The notes beneath the pieces are model-generated. The model did no database searches. It saw only the letters and a program-made list of their open reading frames with translations, and was not told the origin of the DNA. The translations under genes and the position numbers were made by a program. Positions 33,360 through 48,054 of a stretch of 64,000 bases of DNA are shown here, piece by piece; the stretch's first letter is position 1; every line of letters begins with the position of its first letter. Source of the stretch: Pollenia angustigena (Eukaryota; Arthropoda; Insecta; Diptera; Polleniidae); assembly GCA_930367215.1 (NCBI GenBank), contig OV884057.1, forward strand, positions 103,627,284 to 103,691,283. The letters run 5' to 3'.

Positions 33360-34430
33360 ATATGTTTTTCATAAATTTCACGAATTTCCGATAAAAAATA
33401 CAACTGAAAAATGTGAAAAAATGCATTTTCTAGGAATGATATATGAGGAATTATGCATTAGAGACTATTTTTTCTGAAGATTACCGTGTGGCAGCTACAG
33501 GCCAAAAATGGTGCAAAAAAATATATAAATTAAAATTTTTCTACATTTTAGCATTTTTGAGGCATTAGATGCAATTTTTCGGATTATTTTGTTCTACTTT
33601 TTTCTCCTTATATTCTGTAGGCTACAATTGTAGCAAAAATAGTTTCTAGCCGAGATTTTGACATGAGAAAAAAAAACGCAAAAACTAGCAAAACGCAAAA
33701 GGGTTTCGTTGGTTGCGATAAGTGCTTCGAGCAATTCCACACGAGAAAGAGTTTGAAGTCGATATCCTTAAATATTTGGACAATTGACCAAAAATTGTGA
33801 AATATTTATAAAAATTTTATATTTTAGCAATTTTAATGCACTAACTACAGTTTTTCATGGCCATTTTTTTAAAACTTTCCTTCTCCTAGTTTATAGCTAA
33901 GATTATGGCGAAGACAAGAAAACAAAGTTTCTAATTGGTTTTCGAGGTGAAGGGTATATTATATAAAATATAATAAAAAAATTGTTAGAACCAAAATTTA
34001 TTATTGAATAAAAAGTGCTTAAAGTAGTTAAAAGTAAAACTATAACGTGTTTTATAAGGGCGTTATCAAAATCGAACATTTGAACAGAACATTACATAAT
34101 TCAACATAAGACTTTGAAGAGTTAACTCTAAAATCGATTTCATCATCTTTAGATACTTTAGCACCTAAAAGAATATAAGTAATTGGGATCTTTAAGGTAT
34201 GAAGTATATATGGAGTAAAAAAAATTAAACAACTTAACAGTAATAAAGGACAGATACTATCTAAGATTGCATCCTTTCATCTAATATACTGCAAATTTTA
34301 GTTTATTATTATATATGAAAATCTTAAACATTTTTACGTCTAAAAATACTTATAAAAAAAAAATAACATGACAAATGGTAACGCTGGTAATATGCAACTC
34401 TGTGTGTTCTTTCTACACTGCTGCTAATTT
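33360..34430 (+). repeat. arm A: left flank of the satellite array
   Basis: Inverted counterpart of 45270-46300 (A') and a direct relative of 57100-57990 (A''). Shared marks: TTCATAAATTTCACGAATTT, GTGAAATATTTATAAAAATT, TCGATTTCATCATCTTTAGA, ATGACAAATGGTAACGCTGG and TGCAACTCTGTGTG near the satellite side. No coding potential recognised. The junction with the microsatellite is at ~33357. Confidence 0.8.
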
Positions 34431-37400
34431 AGCTATTTTCTCGTCAAATCCAGCGATTTTTAATAAAATTTTACTGGAATAAATAATTTTATTTAAAAAA
34501 TATGGTTTTTAGCAATTTATAGCTTAATTAACTTATTATTTAAAAAATTTTGCTATTTTAATTGTCTTTGTTTTATAATATTTCAATAATTTTATTTCAA
34601 AAAGGGTGGTTTTTAGAGATTTATAGCTAAATTTAACTTTTATTTAAAAAATTTAGCTATTTTTGCTTGTTTGTTTTATAATATTCCAATAATTTTATTT
34701 CAAAAAGGTTGGTTTTCAGCTATTCATGGCTAAAATTACCTATTATTTAAACAAATTTAGCTATTTTTGCTTGTTTGTTTTATAATATTCCAATAATTTT
34801 ATTTCAAAAAGGGTGGTTTTTAAAGATTTATAGCTAAATTTACCTATTATTTAAAAAATTTAGCTATTTTAGCTTATTTGTTTTATAATATTTCAATATT
34901 TTTATTTCAAAAAGGGTGGTGTTTCTCAGCGATTTTTAGCTAAATTTACCTATTATTAAAAAAATGTAGCTATTTTTGCTTGTTTGTTTTATAATATTTC
35001 AATAATTTTATTTCAAAAAGGGTGGTTTTCAGCGATTTATAGCCAAATTTACCTATTTTTAAAAAAATTTAGCTATTTTTACTTGTTTGGTTTTAAATAT
35101 TTCAATAATTTTATTTCAAAAAGGGTGGTTTTCAGCGATTTATAGCTAAATTTACCTATTTTTAAAAAAATTTAGCTATTTTTACTTGTTTGGTTTTAAA
35201 TATTTCAATAATTTTATTTCAAAAAGGGTGGTTTTCAGCGATTTATAGCTAAATTTACCTTTATTAAAAAAATTTTGCTATTTTTACTTGTTTGTTTTAT
35301 AATATTTCAATAATTTTATTTCAAAAAGGGTGGTTTTAACGATTTATAGCTAAATTTACCAATTATTTAAAAAATTAAGCTATTTTTGCTTGTTTGTTTT
35401 ATAATATTTCAATAATTTTATTTCAAAAAGGGTGGTTTTCAGCGATTTATAGCTAAATTTACCTATTATTAAAAAAATTTAGCTATTTTTTCTTGTTTGT
35501 TTTATAATATTTCAATAATTTTATTTCAAAAAGGGTGGTTTTCAGCGATTTATAGCTAAATTTACCTATTATTAAAAAATTTAGCTATTTTTTCTTGTTT
35601 GTTTTATAATATTTCAATAATTTTATTTCAAAAAGGGTGGTTTTCAGCGATTTATAGCCAAATTTACCTATTATTAAAAAAATTTAGCTATTTTTACTTG
35701 TTTGTTTTATAATATTTCAATAATTTTATTTCAAAAAGGGTGGTTTTCAGCGATTTATAGCTAAATTTACCTATTATTAAAAAAATTTAGCTATTTTTTC
35801 TTGTTTGTTTTATAATATTTCAATAATTTTATTTCAAAAAGGGTGGCTTTCAGCGATTTATAGCTAAATTTACCTATTATTAAAAAAATTTAGCTATCTT
35901 TACTTGTTTGTTTTATAATATTTCAATAATTTCATTTCAAAAAGGGTGGTTTTCAGCGATTTATAGCTAAATTTACCTATTATTAAAAAAATTTAGCTAT
36001 CTTTACTTGTTTGTTTTATAATATTTCAATAATTTTATTTCAAAAAGGGTGGTTTTCAGCGATTTATAGCTAAATTTACCTATTATTAAAAAAATTTAGC
36101 TATTTTTACTTGTTTGTTTTATAATATTTCAATAATTTTATTTCAAAAAGGGTGGTTTTCAGCGATTTATAGCTAAATTTACCTATTATTAAAAAAATTT
36201 TGCTATTTTTTCTTGTTTGTTTTATAATATTTCAATAATTTTATTTCAAAAAGGGTGGTTTTCAGCGATTTATAGCTAAATTTACCTATTATTAAAAAAA
36301 TTTAGCTATCTTTACTTGTTTGTTTTATAATATTTCAATAATTTCATTTCAAAAAGGGTGGTTTTCAGCGATTTATAGCTAAATTTACCTATTGTTAAAA
36401 AAATTTAGCTATTTTTGCTGTTTGTTTTTTAATATTTCAATAATTTTATTTCAAAAAGGGTGGTTTTTAACGATTTATAGCTAAATTTACCTATTGTTGA
36501 AAAAATTTAGCTATTTTTGCTTGTTTGCTTTATAATATTTTAATAATTTTATTTCAAAAAGGGTGGTTTTCAGCGATTTATAGCTAAATTTACCTATTGT
36601 TAAAAAAATTTAGCTATTTTTGCTGTTTGTTTTATAATATTTCAATAATTTTATTTCAAAAAGGGTGGTTTTCAGCGATTTATGACTAAATATACTTTCT
36701 ATTTAAAATATTGTGCTATTTTATGTTGTGTTTGTGTTATAATATTTCAATAATTTCTTTTTAAAAAGTCGATTTTAGCGATTTATGTCTAAATATACTT
36801 TCCATTTAAAATTTTGAGCTATTTTTTATTGTGTTTCATTAATAATAATTCAATAATTTCTTTTCAAAAAGGGTGGTTTTTAGCGATTTATGACTAAATA
36901 TACTTTCTATTTAAAATATTGTGCTATTTTATATTGTGTTTGTGTTATAATATTTCAATAATTTCTTTTTAAAAAGAGCGATTTTAGCGATTAAATTTAC
37001 CTATTATTAAAAAAATTTTGCTATTTTTACTTGTTTGTTTTATAATATTTCAATAATTTTATTTCAAAAAGGGTGGTTTTCAGCGATTTATAGCTAAATT
37101 TACCTATTGTTGAAAAAATTTAGCTATTTTTGCTTGTTTGCTTTATAATATTTTAATAATTTTATTTCAAAAAGGGTGGTTTTCAGCGATTTATAGCTAA
37201 ATTTACCTATTGTTAAAAAAATTTAGCTATTTTTGCTGTTTGTTTTATAATATTTCAATAATTTTATTTCAAAAAGGGTGGTTTTCAGCGATTTATAGCT
37301 AAATTTACCTATTGTTGAAAAAATTTAGCTATTTTTGCTTGTTTGCTTTATAATATTTTAATAATTTTATTTCAAAAAGGGTGGTTTTCAGCGATTTATA

Positions 37401-40400
37401 GCTAAATTTACCTATTGTTAAAAAAATTTAGCTATTTTTGCTGTTTGTTTTATAATATTTCAATAATTTTATTTCAAAAAGGGTGGTTTTCAGCGATTTA
37501 TGACTAAATATACTTTCTATTTAAAATATTGTGCTATTTTATGTTGTGTTTGTGTTATAATATTTCAATAATTTCTTTTTAAAAAGTCGATTTTAGCGAT
37601 TTATGTCTAAATATACTTTCCATTTAAAATTTTGAGCTATTTTTTATTGTGTTTCATTAATAATAATTCAATAATTTCTTTTCAAAAAGGGTGGTTTTTA
37701 GCGATTTATGACTAAATATACTTTCTATTTAAAATATTGTGCTATTTTATATTGTGTTTGTGTTATAATATTTCAATAATTTCTTTTTAAAAAGAGCGAT
37801 TTTAGCGATTAAATTTACCTATTATTAAAAACATTTTGCTATTTTTACTTGTTTGTTTTATAATATTTCAATAATTTTATTTCAAAAAGGGTGGTTTTTA
37901 ACGATTTATAGCTAAATTTACCAATTATTTAAAAAATTTAGCTATTTTTGCTTGTTTGTTTTATAATATTTCAATAATTTTATTTCAAAAAGGGTGGTTT
38001 TCAGCGATTTATAGCTAAATTTACCAATTATTTTAAAAATTTAGCTATTTTTGCTTGTTTGTTTTATAATATTTCAATATTTTTATTTCAAAAAGGGTGG
38101 TTTTTAACGATTTATAGCTAAATTTACCTATTATTTAAAAAATTAAGCTATTTTTGCTTGTTTGTTTTATAATATTTCAATAATTTTATTTCAAAAAGGG
38201 TGGTTTTTAGAGATTTATAGCTAAATTTAACTTTTATTTAAAAAATTTAGATATTTTTGCTTGTTTGTTTTATAATATTCCAATAATTTTATTTCAAAAA
38301 GGTTGGTTTTCAGCTATTCATGGCTAAATTTACCTATTATTTAAACAAATTTAGCTATTTTTGCTTGTTTGTTTTATAATATTCCAATAATTTTATTTCA
38401 AAAAGGGTGGTTTTTAAAGATTTATAGCTAAATTTACCTATTATTTAAAAAATTAAGCTATTTTAGCTTATTTGTTTTATAATATTTCAATATTTTTATT
38501 TCAAAAAGGGTGGTGTTTTTCAGCGATTTTTAGCTAAATTTACCTATTATTAAAAAAATGTAGCTATTTTTGCTTGTTTGTTTTATAATATTTCAATAAT
38601 TTTATTTCAAAAAGGGTGGTTTTCAGCGATTTATAGCCAAATTTACCTATTTTTAAAAAAATTTAGCTATTTTTACTTGTTTGGTTTTAAATATTTCAAT
38701 AATTTTATTTCAAAAAGGGTGGTTTTCAGCGATTTATAGCTAAACTTACCTATTTTTAAAAAAATTTAGCTATTTTTACTTGTTTGGTTTTAAATATTTC
38801 AATAATTTTATTTCAAAAAGGGTGGTTTTCAGCGATTTATAGCTAAATTTACCTATTATTAAAAAAATTTTGCTATTTTTACTTGTTTGTTTTATAATAT
38901 TTCAATAATTTTATTTCAAAAAGGGTGGTTTTTAACGATTTATAGCTAAATTTACCAATTATTTAAAAAATTAAGCTATTTTTGCTTGTTTGTTTTATAA
39001 TATTTCAATAATTTTATTTCAAAAAGGGGGGTTTTCAGCGATTTATAGCCAAATTTACCTATTATTAAAAAAATTTAGCTATTTTTTCTTGTTTGTTTTA
39101 TAATATTTCAATAATTTTATTTCAAAAAGGGTGGTTTTCAGCGATTTATAGCTAAATTTACCTATTATTAAAAAAATTTAGCTATTTTTTCTTGTTTGTT
39201 TTATAATATTTCAATAATTTTATTTCAAAAAGGGTGGTTTTCAGCGATTTATAGCTAAATTTACCTATTATTAAAAAATTTAGCTATCTTTACTTGTTTG
39301 TTTTATAATATTTCAATAATTTCATTTCAAAAAGGGTGGTTTTCAGCGATTTATAGCTAAATTTACCTATTATTAAAAAAATTTAGCTATTTTTACTTGT
39401 TTGTTTTATAATATTTCAATAATTTTATTTCAAAAAGGGTGGTTTTCAGCGATTTATAGCTAAATTTACCTATTATTAAAAAAAATTAGCTATTTTTTCT
39501 TGTTTGTTTTATAATATTTCAATAATTTTATTTCAAAAAGGGTGGTTTTCAGCGATTTATAGCTAAATTTACCTATTATTAAAAAAATTTAGCTATCTTT
39601 ACTTGTTTGTTTTATAATATTTCAATAATTTCATTTCAAAAAGGGTGGTTTTCAGCGATTTATAGCTAAATTTACCTATTGTTAAAAAAATTTAGCTATT
39701 TTTGCTGTTTGTTTTTTAATATTTCAATAATTTTATTTCAAAAAGGGTGGTTTTTAACGATTTATAGCTAAATTTACCTATTATTTAAAAAATTTAGCTA
39801 TTTTTGCTTGTTTGTTTTACAATATTTCAATAATTTTATTTCAAAAAGGGTGGTTTTCAGCGATTTATAGCTAAATTTACCTATTATTATAAAAATTTAG
39901 CTATTTTTGTTTGTTTGTTTTATCATATTTCAATAATTTTATTTCAAAAAGGGTGGGTTTCAGCGATTTATAGCTAAATTTACCTATTGTTAAAAAAATT
40001 TAGCTATTTTTGCTGGTTTGCTTAATAATATTTTAATAATTTTATTTCAAAAAGGGTGGTTTTCAGCGATTTATAGCTAAATTTACGTATTGTTAAAAAA
40101 ATTTAGCTATTTTTGCTGTTTGTTTTATAATATTTCAATAATTTTATTTCAAAAAGGGTGGTTTTCAGCGATTTATAGCTAAATTTACCTATTATTTAAA
40201 AAATTTAGCTATTTTTGCTTGTTTGTTTTATAATATTTCAATAATTTTATTTAAGAAAGGGCGGTTTTTATCGATTGATAACTAAATTTAACTATTATTT
40301 AAAAAATTTAGCTATTTTTTCTTGTTTGTTTTATAATATTTCAATAATTTTATTTCAAAATGGGTGGTTTTTTGCGATTAATACCTAAATTTACCTGTTA

Positions 40401-41947
40401 TTAAAAAAATTTAGCTATTTTTGCTTGTTTGTTTTATAATCATTCAATAATTTTATTTCAAAAAGGGTGGTTTTCAGCGATTTATAGCTAAATTTACCTA
40501 TAATTTAAAAATTTAAAAAATTTTATAATATTTCAATAATTTCATTTCAAAAAGGGTGGTTTTCAGCGATTTATAGCTAAATTTACCTATTATTAAAAAA
40601 ATTTAGCTATTTTTACTTGTTTGTTTTATAATATTTCAATAATTTTATTTCAAAAAGGGTGGTTTTCAGCGATTTATAGCTAAATTTACCTATTATTAAA
40701 AAAAATTAGCTATTTTTTCTTGTTTGTTTTATAATATTTCAATAATTTTATTTCAAAAAGGGTGGTTTTCAGCGATTTATAGCTAAATTTACCTATTATT
40801 AAAAAAATTTAGCTATCTTTACTTGTTTGTTTTATAATATTTCAATAATTTCATTTCAAAAAGGGTGGTTTTCAGCGATTTATAGCTAAATTTACCTATT
40901 GTTAAAAAAATTTAGCTATTTTTGCTGTTTGTTTTTTAATATTTCAATAATTTTATTTCAAAAAGGGTGGTTTTTAACGATTTATAGCTAAATTTACCTA
41001 TTATTTAAAAAATTTAGCTATTTTTGCTTGTTTGTTTTACAATATTTCAATAATTTTATTTCAAAAAGGGTGGTTTTCAGCGATTTATAGCTAAATTTAC
41101 CTATTATTATAAAAATTTAGCTATTTTTGTTTGTTTGTTTTATCATATTTCAATAATTTTATTTCAAAAAGGGTGGGTTTCAGCGATTTATAGCTAAATT
41201 TACCTATTGTTAAAAAAATTTAGCTATTTTTGCTGGTTTGCTTAATAATATTTTAATAATTTTATTTCAAAAAGGGTGGTTTTCAGCGATTTATAGCTAA
41301 ATTTACGTATTGTTAAAAAAATTTAGCTATTTTTGCTGTTTGTTTTATAATATTTCAATAATTTTATTTCAAAAAGGGTGGTTTTCAGCGATTTATAGCT
41401 AAATTTACCTATTATTTAAAAAATTTAGCTATTTTTGCTTGTTTGTTTTATAATATTTCAATAATTTTATTTAAGAAAGGGCGGTTTTTATCGATTGATA
41501 ACTAAATTTAACTATTATTTAAAAAATTTAGCTATTTTTTCTTGTTTGTTTTATAATATTTCAATAATTTTATTTCAAAATGGGTGGTTTTTTGCGATTG
41601 ATACCTAAATTTACCTGTTATTAAAAAAATTTAGCTATTTTTGCTTGTTTGTTTTATAATCATTCAATAATTTTATTTCAAAAAGGGTGGTTTTCAGCGA
41701 TTTATAGCTAAATTTACCTATAATTTAAAAAATTTAGCTATTTGTGCTTGTTTGTTTTATAATATTTCAATAATTTTATTTAAGAAAGCGTGGTTTTTAT
41801 CGATTGATGGCTAAATTTAACTATTATTTAAACAATTTTGCTATTTTTTTTTTTGTTTGTTTTATAATATTTCAATATTTTTATTTAAAAAAGGGTGGTT
41901 TTTATCGATTGATAGCTAAATTTAACTATTATTTAAAATATTGAGCT
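34431..41947 (+). repeat. 103-bp satellite array, forward orientation (~73 units)
   Basis: Head-to-tail units of ~103 bp beginning GGGTGGTTTTCAGCGATTTA, then TAGCTAAATTTACCTATTAT and TAGCTATTTTTACTTGTTTG. Most units contain an 11-bp dyad, TAGCTAAATTT ... AAATTTAGCTA, about 15 nt apart. Blocks are themselves duplicated: ~34.6-35.4 kb recurs at ~38.2-39.0 kb, 36.66-37.02 at 37.48-37.83, and ~39.3-40.5 at ~40.5-41.7 kb. A divergent subfamily (TATACTTTCTATTTAAAATA) appears at 36.68-37.0 and 37.5-37.83 kb. No genes. Confidence 0.95.
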
Positions 41948-44900
41948 TTTTTATATTTAGTTATAAACCAATTAAAACCAACCTTTTTGAAAAGAAATAA
42001 TTGAAATATTATAACACAAACACAAAATTTGTGTTATACACAATATAAAATAGCTCAATATTTTAAATAGAAAGTATATTAGGACATAAATCGCTAAAGA
42101 TCACCCTTTTTTAAAAGAAATTATTGAAATATTATAAAACAAACACAATAAAAAATAGCTCAAAATTTTTAAATGGAAAGTATATTTAGACATAAATCGC
42201 TTAAATCGACCTTTTTAAAAAGAAATTATTGAAATATTATAACACAAACACAACATAAAATAGCACAATATTTTAAATAGAAAGTATATTTAGTCATAAA
42301 TCGCTAAAAACCACCCTTTTTGAAAAGAAATTATTGAATTATTATTAATGAAAGACAATAAAAAATAGCTCAAAATTTTAAATGGAAAGTATATTTAGAC
42401 ATAAATCGCTAAAATCGACCTTTTTAAAAAGAAATTATTGAAATATTATAACACAAACACAATATAAAATAGCACAATATTTTAAATATAAAGTATATTT
42501 AGTCATAAATCGTTAAAAACCACCCTTTTTGAAAAGAAATTATTGAATTATTATTAATGAAACACAATAAAAAATAGCTCAAAATTTTAAATGGAAAGTA
42601 TATTTAGACATAAATCACTAAAATCGACCTTTTTAAAAAGAAATTATTGAAATATTATAACACAAACACAATATAAAATAGCACAATATTTTAAATAGAA
42701 AGTATATTTAGTCATAAATCGCTAAAAACCACCCTTTTTGAAAATAAATTATTGAATTATTATTAATGAAACAATAAAAAATAGCTCAAAATTTTAAATG
42801 GAAAGTATATTTAGACATAAATCGCTAAAATCGCTCTTTTTAGAAAGAAATTATTGAAATATTATAACACAATATCAAATGGCACAATATTTTAAATAGA
42901 AAGTATATTTAGACATAAATCGCTAAAATCGCCCTTTTTAAAAAGTAATTATTGAAATATTATAACACAAACACAATATAAAATAGCACAATATTTTAAA
43001 TAGAAAGTATATTTAGTCATAAATCGCTAAAAACCACCCTATTTGAAAAGAAATTATTGAATTATTATTAATGAAACACAATAAAAAATAGCTCAAAATT
43101 TTTAAATGGAAAGTATATTTAGACATAAATCGCTAAAATCGCTCTTTTTAAAAAAAAATTATTGAAATATTATAACACAAACACAATATAAAATAGCACA
43201 ATATTTTAAATATAAAGTATATTTAGTCATAAATCGTTAAAAACCACCCTTATTGAAAAGAAATTATTGAATTATTATTAATGAAACACAATAAAAAATA
43301 GCTCAAAATTTTAAATGGAAAGTATATTTAGACATAAATCGCTAAAATCGACCTTTTTAAAAAGAAATTATTGAAATATTATAACACAAACACAATATAA
43401 AATAGCACAATATTTTAAATAGAAAGTATATTTAGTCATAAATCGCTAAAAACCACCCTATTTGAAAAGAAATTATTGAATTATTATTAATGAAACACAA
43501 TAAAAAATAGCTCAACATTTTTAAATGGAAAGTATATTTAGACATAAATCGCTAAAATCGCTCTTTTTAAAAAGAAATTATTGAAATATTATAACACAAT
43601 ATCAAATGGCACAATATTTTAAATAGAAAGTATATTTAGACATAAATCGCTAAAATCGCCCTTTTTAAAAAGTAATTATTGAAATATTATAACACAAACA
43701 CAATATAAAATAGCACAATATTTTAAATAGAAAGTATATTTAGTCATAAATCGCTAAAAACCACCCTATTTGAAAAGAAATTATTGAATTATTATTAATG
43801 AAACACAATAAAAAATAGCTCAAAATTTTTAAATGGAAAGTATATTTAGACATAAATCGCTAAAATCGCTCTTTTTAAAAAAAAATTATTGAAATATTAT
43901 AACACAAACACAATATAAAATAGCACAATATTTTAAATATAAAGTATATTTAGTCATAAATCGTTAAAAACCACCCTTATTGAAAAGAAATTATTGAATT
44001 ATTATTAATGAAACACAATAAAAAATAGCTCAAAATTTTAAATGGAAAGTATATTTAGACATAAATCGCTAAAATCGACCTTTTTAAAAAGAAATTATTG
44101 AAATATTATAACACAAACACAATATAAAATAGCACAATATTTTAAATATAAAGTATATTTAGTCATAAATCGTTAAAAACCACCATTTTTGAAATGAAAT
44201 TATTGAATTATTATTAATGAAACACAATAAAAAATAGCTCAAAATTTTTAAATGGAAAGTATATTTAGACATAAATCGCTAAAATCGCTCTTTTTAAAAA
44301 GAAATTATTGAAATATTATAACACAAACACAATATAAAATAGCACAATATTTTAAATATAAAGTATATTTAGTCATAAATCGTTAAAAACCACCATTTTT
44401 GAAATGAAATTATTGAATTATTATTAATGAAACACAATAAAAAATAGCTCAAAATTTTAAAAAGAAAGTATATTTAGTTATAAACCAATAAAAACCGCCC
44501 TTTTTGAAAAGAAATAATTTAAATATTATAAAACAAACACAATATAAAATAGCACAATATTTTAAATAGAAGGTATATTTAGACATAAAGCGCTAAAATC
44601 ACCCTTTTTAAAAAGAAATTATTGAAATATTATAACACAAACACAATATAAAATAGCACAATATTTTAAATAGAAAGTATATTTAGACATAAATCCCTAA
44701 AATCGCCCTTTTTGAAAAGAAATTATTGAAATATGGTAAAACAAACAAAAAAAAAATAGCTCAATATTTTAAATAGAAAGTATTTTAAGTCATAAATCGC
44801 TAAAAAGCACCCTTTTTGAAATAAAATTATTGAATTATTATTAATGAAACACAATAAAAAATAGCTCAAAATTTTGAATAGAAAGTATATTTAGTTATAA

Positions 44901-45270
44901 ACCAATAAAAACCGCCCTTTTTGAAAAGAAATAATTGAAATATTATAACACAAACACTGTATAAAATAGCTCAATATTTTAAATAGAAAGTATATTTAGT
45001 CATAAATCCCTAAAATCGCCCTTTTTGAAAAGAAATTATTGAAATATGGTAAAACAAACACAATAAAAAATAGCTCAATATTTTAAATAGAAAGTATATT
45101 TTGTTATAAACCAATAAATACCACCCTTTTTGAAAAAATGATTGAAATAATATAACAGAAACGCAATAAAAAATAGCTCAATATTTTAAATAGAAATTAT
45201 ATTTAGTTATAAATCGCTAAAAACCACCCTTTTTGAAAAGAAATTATTGAAATTTTATATAATTTAGCGA
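41948..45270 (-). repeat. 103-bp satellite array, reverse orientation (~32 units)
   Basis: The same satellite on the opposite strand, mostly the divergent subfamily (AGTATATTTAGACATAAATC, AAATAGCACAATATTTTAAA). Units alternate between a GTCATAAATCG..AAAACCACCC type and a GACATAAATCG..AAAATCGACC type, giving a ~205-bp dimer period, and a ~0.72-kb block (near 42.87 and 43.59 kb) is repeated. Confidence 0.95.
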
Positions 45271-47441
45271 TAAAACGCCAAAAAGTTTTACTAATAAATT
45301 TTATTTAAATTCGCTGGTTTTGACAAGAAAATTGCTACATTAGCAGCAGTGTAGAAATAAACACACAGAGTTGCACTTGAACAGCGTTGCCATTTGTCAT
45401 ATTTTCCCTTTTTTTTAAATATTGTTAGACGTACACATGTTTAAAATTTGTATAAAGATTTTTGTCAATATATAATCTAATCTTTGCAGTATATTAGATG
45501 AAAACGTTAAGTGAAGTTAAGTGCAACAAAGCTATCTTAGATTCTATCTGCTTTATTACTGTAACGTTGTTTAATTTTGTTTACTCCTTCAATACTTCAT
45601 ACCTTAACGATCACAAATGTATTCTTTAAGGTGCTGAAGTATCTAAAAATGATGAAATCGACTTTAGTGTTCACTGTTCAAAGTCTTATATTGAATTATG
45701 CAATGTTCTGTTCAAAAGTTAAATTTTAATAACGACCGTCTGTAACAAGTTGTAGTTTTACTTTTTATTACTTTAAGCACTTTTTATTCTATAATGAATT
45801 GGCTCTTAAAAAATTTTATTGTATTTTATTATTAATAAAAATGTACCAAGGTTTTTTATGCACCCGTTACATGCTCTTTATCTCGGAAACCATTTAGCAT
45901 TTTGTTTTCTTGTCTTCACCATAATCTTAGCTATAAACTGGGAGAAGGAAAGCTTAAAACAAAATAAGCGTAAAAACAGTATTTAGTGAATTAAAATTGC
46001 TAAAATATTAAATGTTTAAATATTTTGCACTATTTTTGGCCCATAGTCCAATTTTTCAAACTCTTTCTCGTGTGGAATTTCTCGAAGTACTTTTCGTAAC
46101 CAACGAAACTTTTGCGTTTTGCTAGTTTTTATTTTATTTTTCTCATGTCTAAATCTCGGAAAGCAATTATTTTCGCCATAATTGTAGCTATAGACTCTTA
46201 GAAAATAAGTAGAACAAAATAACATTCACATTTTTCAGTTGTATTTTTTATCGGAAATTCGTGAAATTTATGAAATACATTGCAAAAGGTAAAAACGTAA
46301 ATTATCCAATAATAATATTTTACACATATTTCGAATTTTCGATATAAATACAGCTGAAAAATGTAAAAAAAGAATTATGATGTTCTAAAGAATTTTGAAT
46401 TATATTATAAGAATTATTTTTTCTGAATAGAACTTTACTAAAGTATCCACAGTTTGGCCGCGGCGGGCCATGAATGTTAAAAAAATAAATTAAAATTTGT
46501 CGACATTTTAGCAATTCTATGGCGTTAGCTGCAGTTTTTTTGCGTTAGTTCGTTATACAATTTTTGTCTCCTAGTGTAAAGCTGCAATTATTAAAACAAA
46601 ATCATAATTGGTTTCTGAAAAATATGTATGTTTAAAAAATTAAAAATCAAGGGTTAGCCAAAATTTTCAAAAAGTACAAATTTGTAACAGCTTTCTCTTC
46701 AGATGTACTATATTTGTTTGCTGTCTCTATGATAAGGAACACAATTGCACCGTATGAACGTAGAAGTCTACGACGTAGATACAATGTCAAAGTAATATGT
46801 ATACTTTTGTATACAAAGGCACACAATAGCTGGCGCAAATCTAAAAGCGTATCTACGTCGTACGTCGCCTTATAGAAAATTCAGACGGGGGCTTTTACAA
46901 CTTCTCTTTTGGTTTGGTGGCTAACGGTTAAGTGAAGATAGAGGGGTAAACAAAAATACTTGGTTTGTGTTTTTCATGACTTTTACTCAGATTTATCTTT
47001 CAACTTATTTATTTTCTTATCGTTACGTTTTATAAATTGAAAATACAGTAAGTCCTCGATCATCCATAGCAACAATTTTGAGTAGTTTTTTGTGTGTTTC
47101 TAATTAAGTTATAAACGAATAGTGTTGCATCTGCCGGTTAATCGAATGACAGATAATCGAGGCGCTTCTGCAAATAAAAAATACGTAACTTTAAATCATC
47201 GTATAAACACAAAGGATTTTTGAAAGTTGCTGGAGAAGGGAAATAAAAATTGAAAATTTAAATTAAATTATTTTTGTGTTCTCAAATTGAATATTTGATA
47301 ACAACATAAACCAAGGAAAAAATTAACAAAAATTTAGATTTTTTTAAGATTATTTTCAAAAAAAAACTCGATTTGTGTACGACGGAATTGTAAGTAAATA
47401 GATCGTGTTTTAAAAAATGTACGACCGTTAACTTACGTTCT

Positions 47442-47780
47442 TAAGTGGCTCATACACTTGCAATAAAATTGTTAAATTTTAAGTATTGTGCAATTATATC
47501 GATGTGTATGTGATATTCGAAGGTAACACATTATATTGGCAACAATCAAAAGACATTTGATTTGTATTGCACAACGAAAAGAAACTGAAATTTGTTGCTA
47601 ACATTGTACAATGCTGTTGATGTTATTCATAAAGGTTATGTATGTACACCTTTTTTTTAATGAAAGTTGAACAATATTTAAATTTAAACCATTGTGCGAC
47701 TTATTGCATAATTTACGACAAAATGGAAATAATATGGCGAATATCATATACAATAATATTGCAAGTGTATGGGCCGCTTT
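47442..47780. repeat. ~340-bp MITE (family M2, copy 1)
   Basis: Inverted ends around AAGTGGCTCATACACTTGCAA and its complement at TTGCAAGTGTATGGGCCGCTT. A second copy lies at 60199-60518. The interior contains AATCAAAAGACATTTGATTT and no convincing gene; the 65-codon frame at 47642-47839 straddles its end. Confidence 0.8.
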
Positions 47781-48054
47781 ACAACGTTCTTATGTGTTTT
47801 TGCTGCCTTTATCGTAAAGAACATAGGTTTCAATTTTAAGCAAAATTGTTAAAAACAAGTGTTTACAAAAAGTACCCAAAAGTAGGACTTTTTACACCTG
47901 TTTTATCTTCTTGTCTTTTTTCCTAAACCTTTGCGTAGGAATTACAAATAAACACACAGAGGGAAGTCAAAAAAACCACATAAAAAGATATAAGAAAATT
48001 AAATAAAAAAAATATATTTTTATTTTAAAAAAATTGATAACAAGAAACTATTTA

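Noticed and set aside
32713..33477. Open frames reading MFICLFVYM... and MLVCLFVYL... (hydrophobic, membrane-protein-like)
   Set aside because: They are translations of the TTTR microsatellite; its four-base phase leaves every frame similar and open.
34431..45270. CRISPR array (regular ~103-bp repeats)
   Set aside because: No unique spacers alternate with a short constant repeat; whole units are repeated, and the context is a eukaryotic genome.
46016..46225. 69-codon minus-strand frame in arm A'
   Set aside because: The equivalent part of arm A does not keep the frame, so it is not conserved coding sequence.
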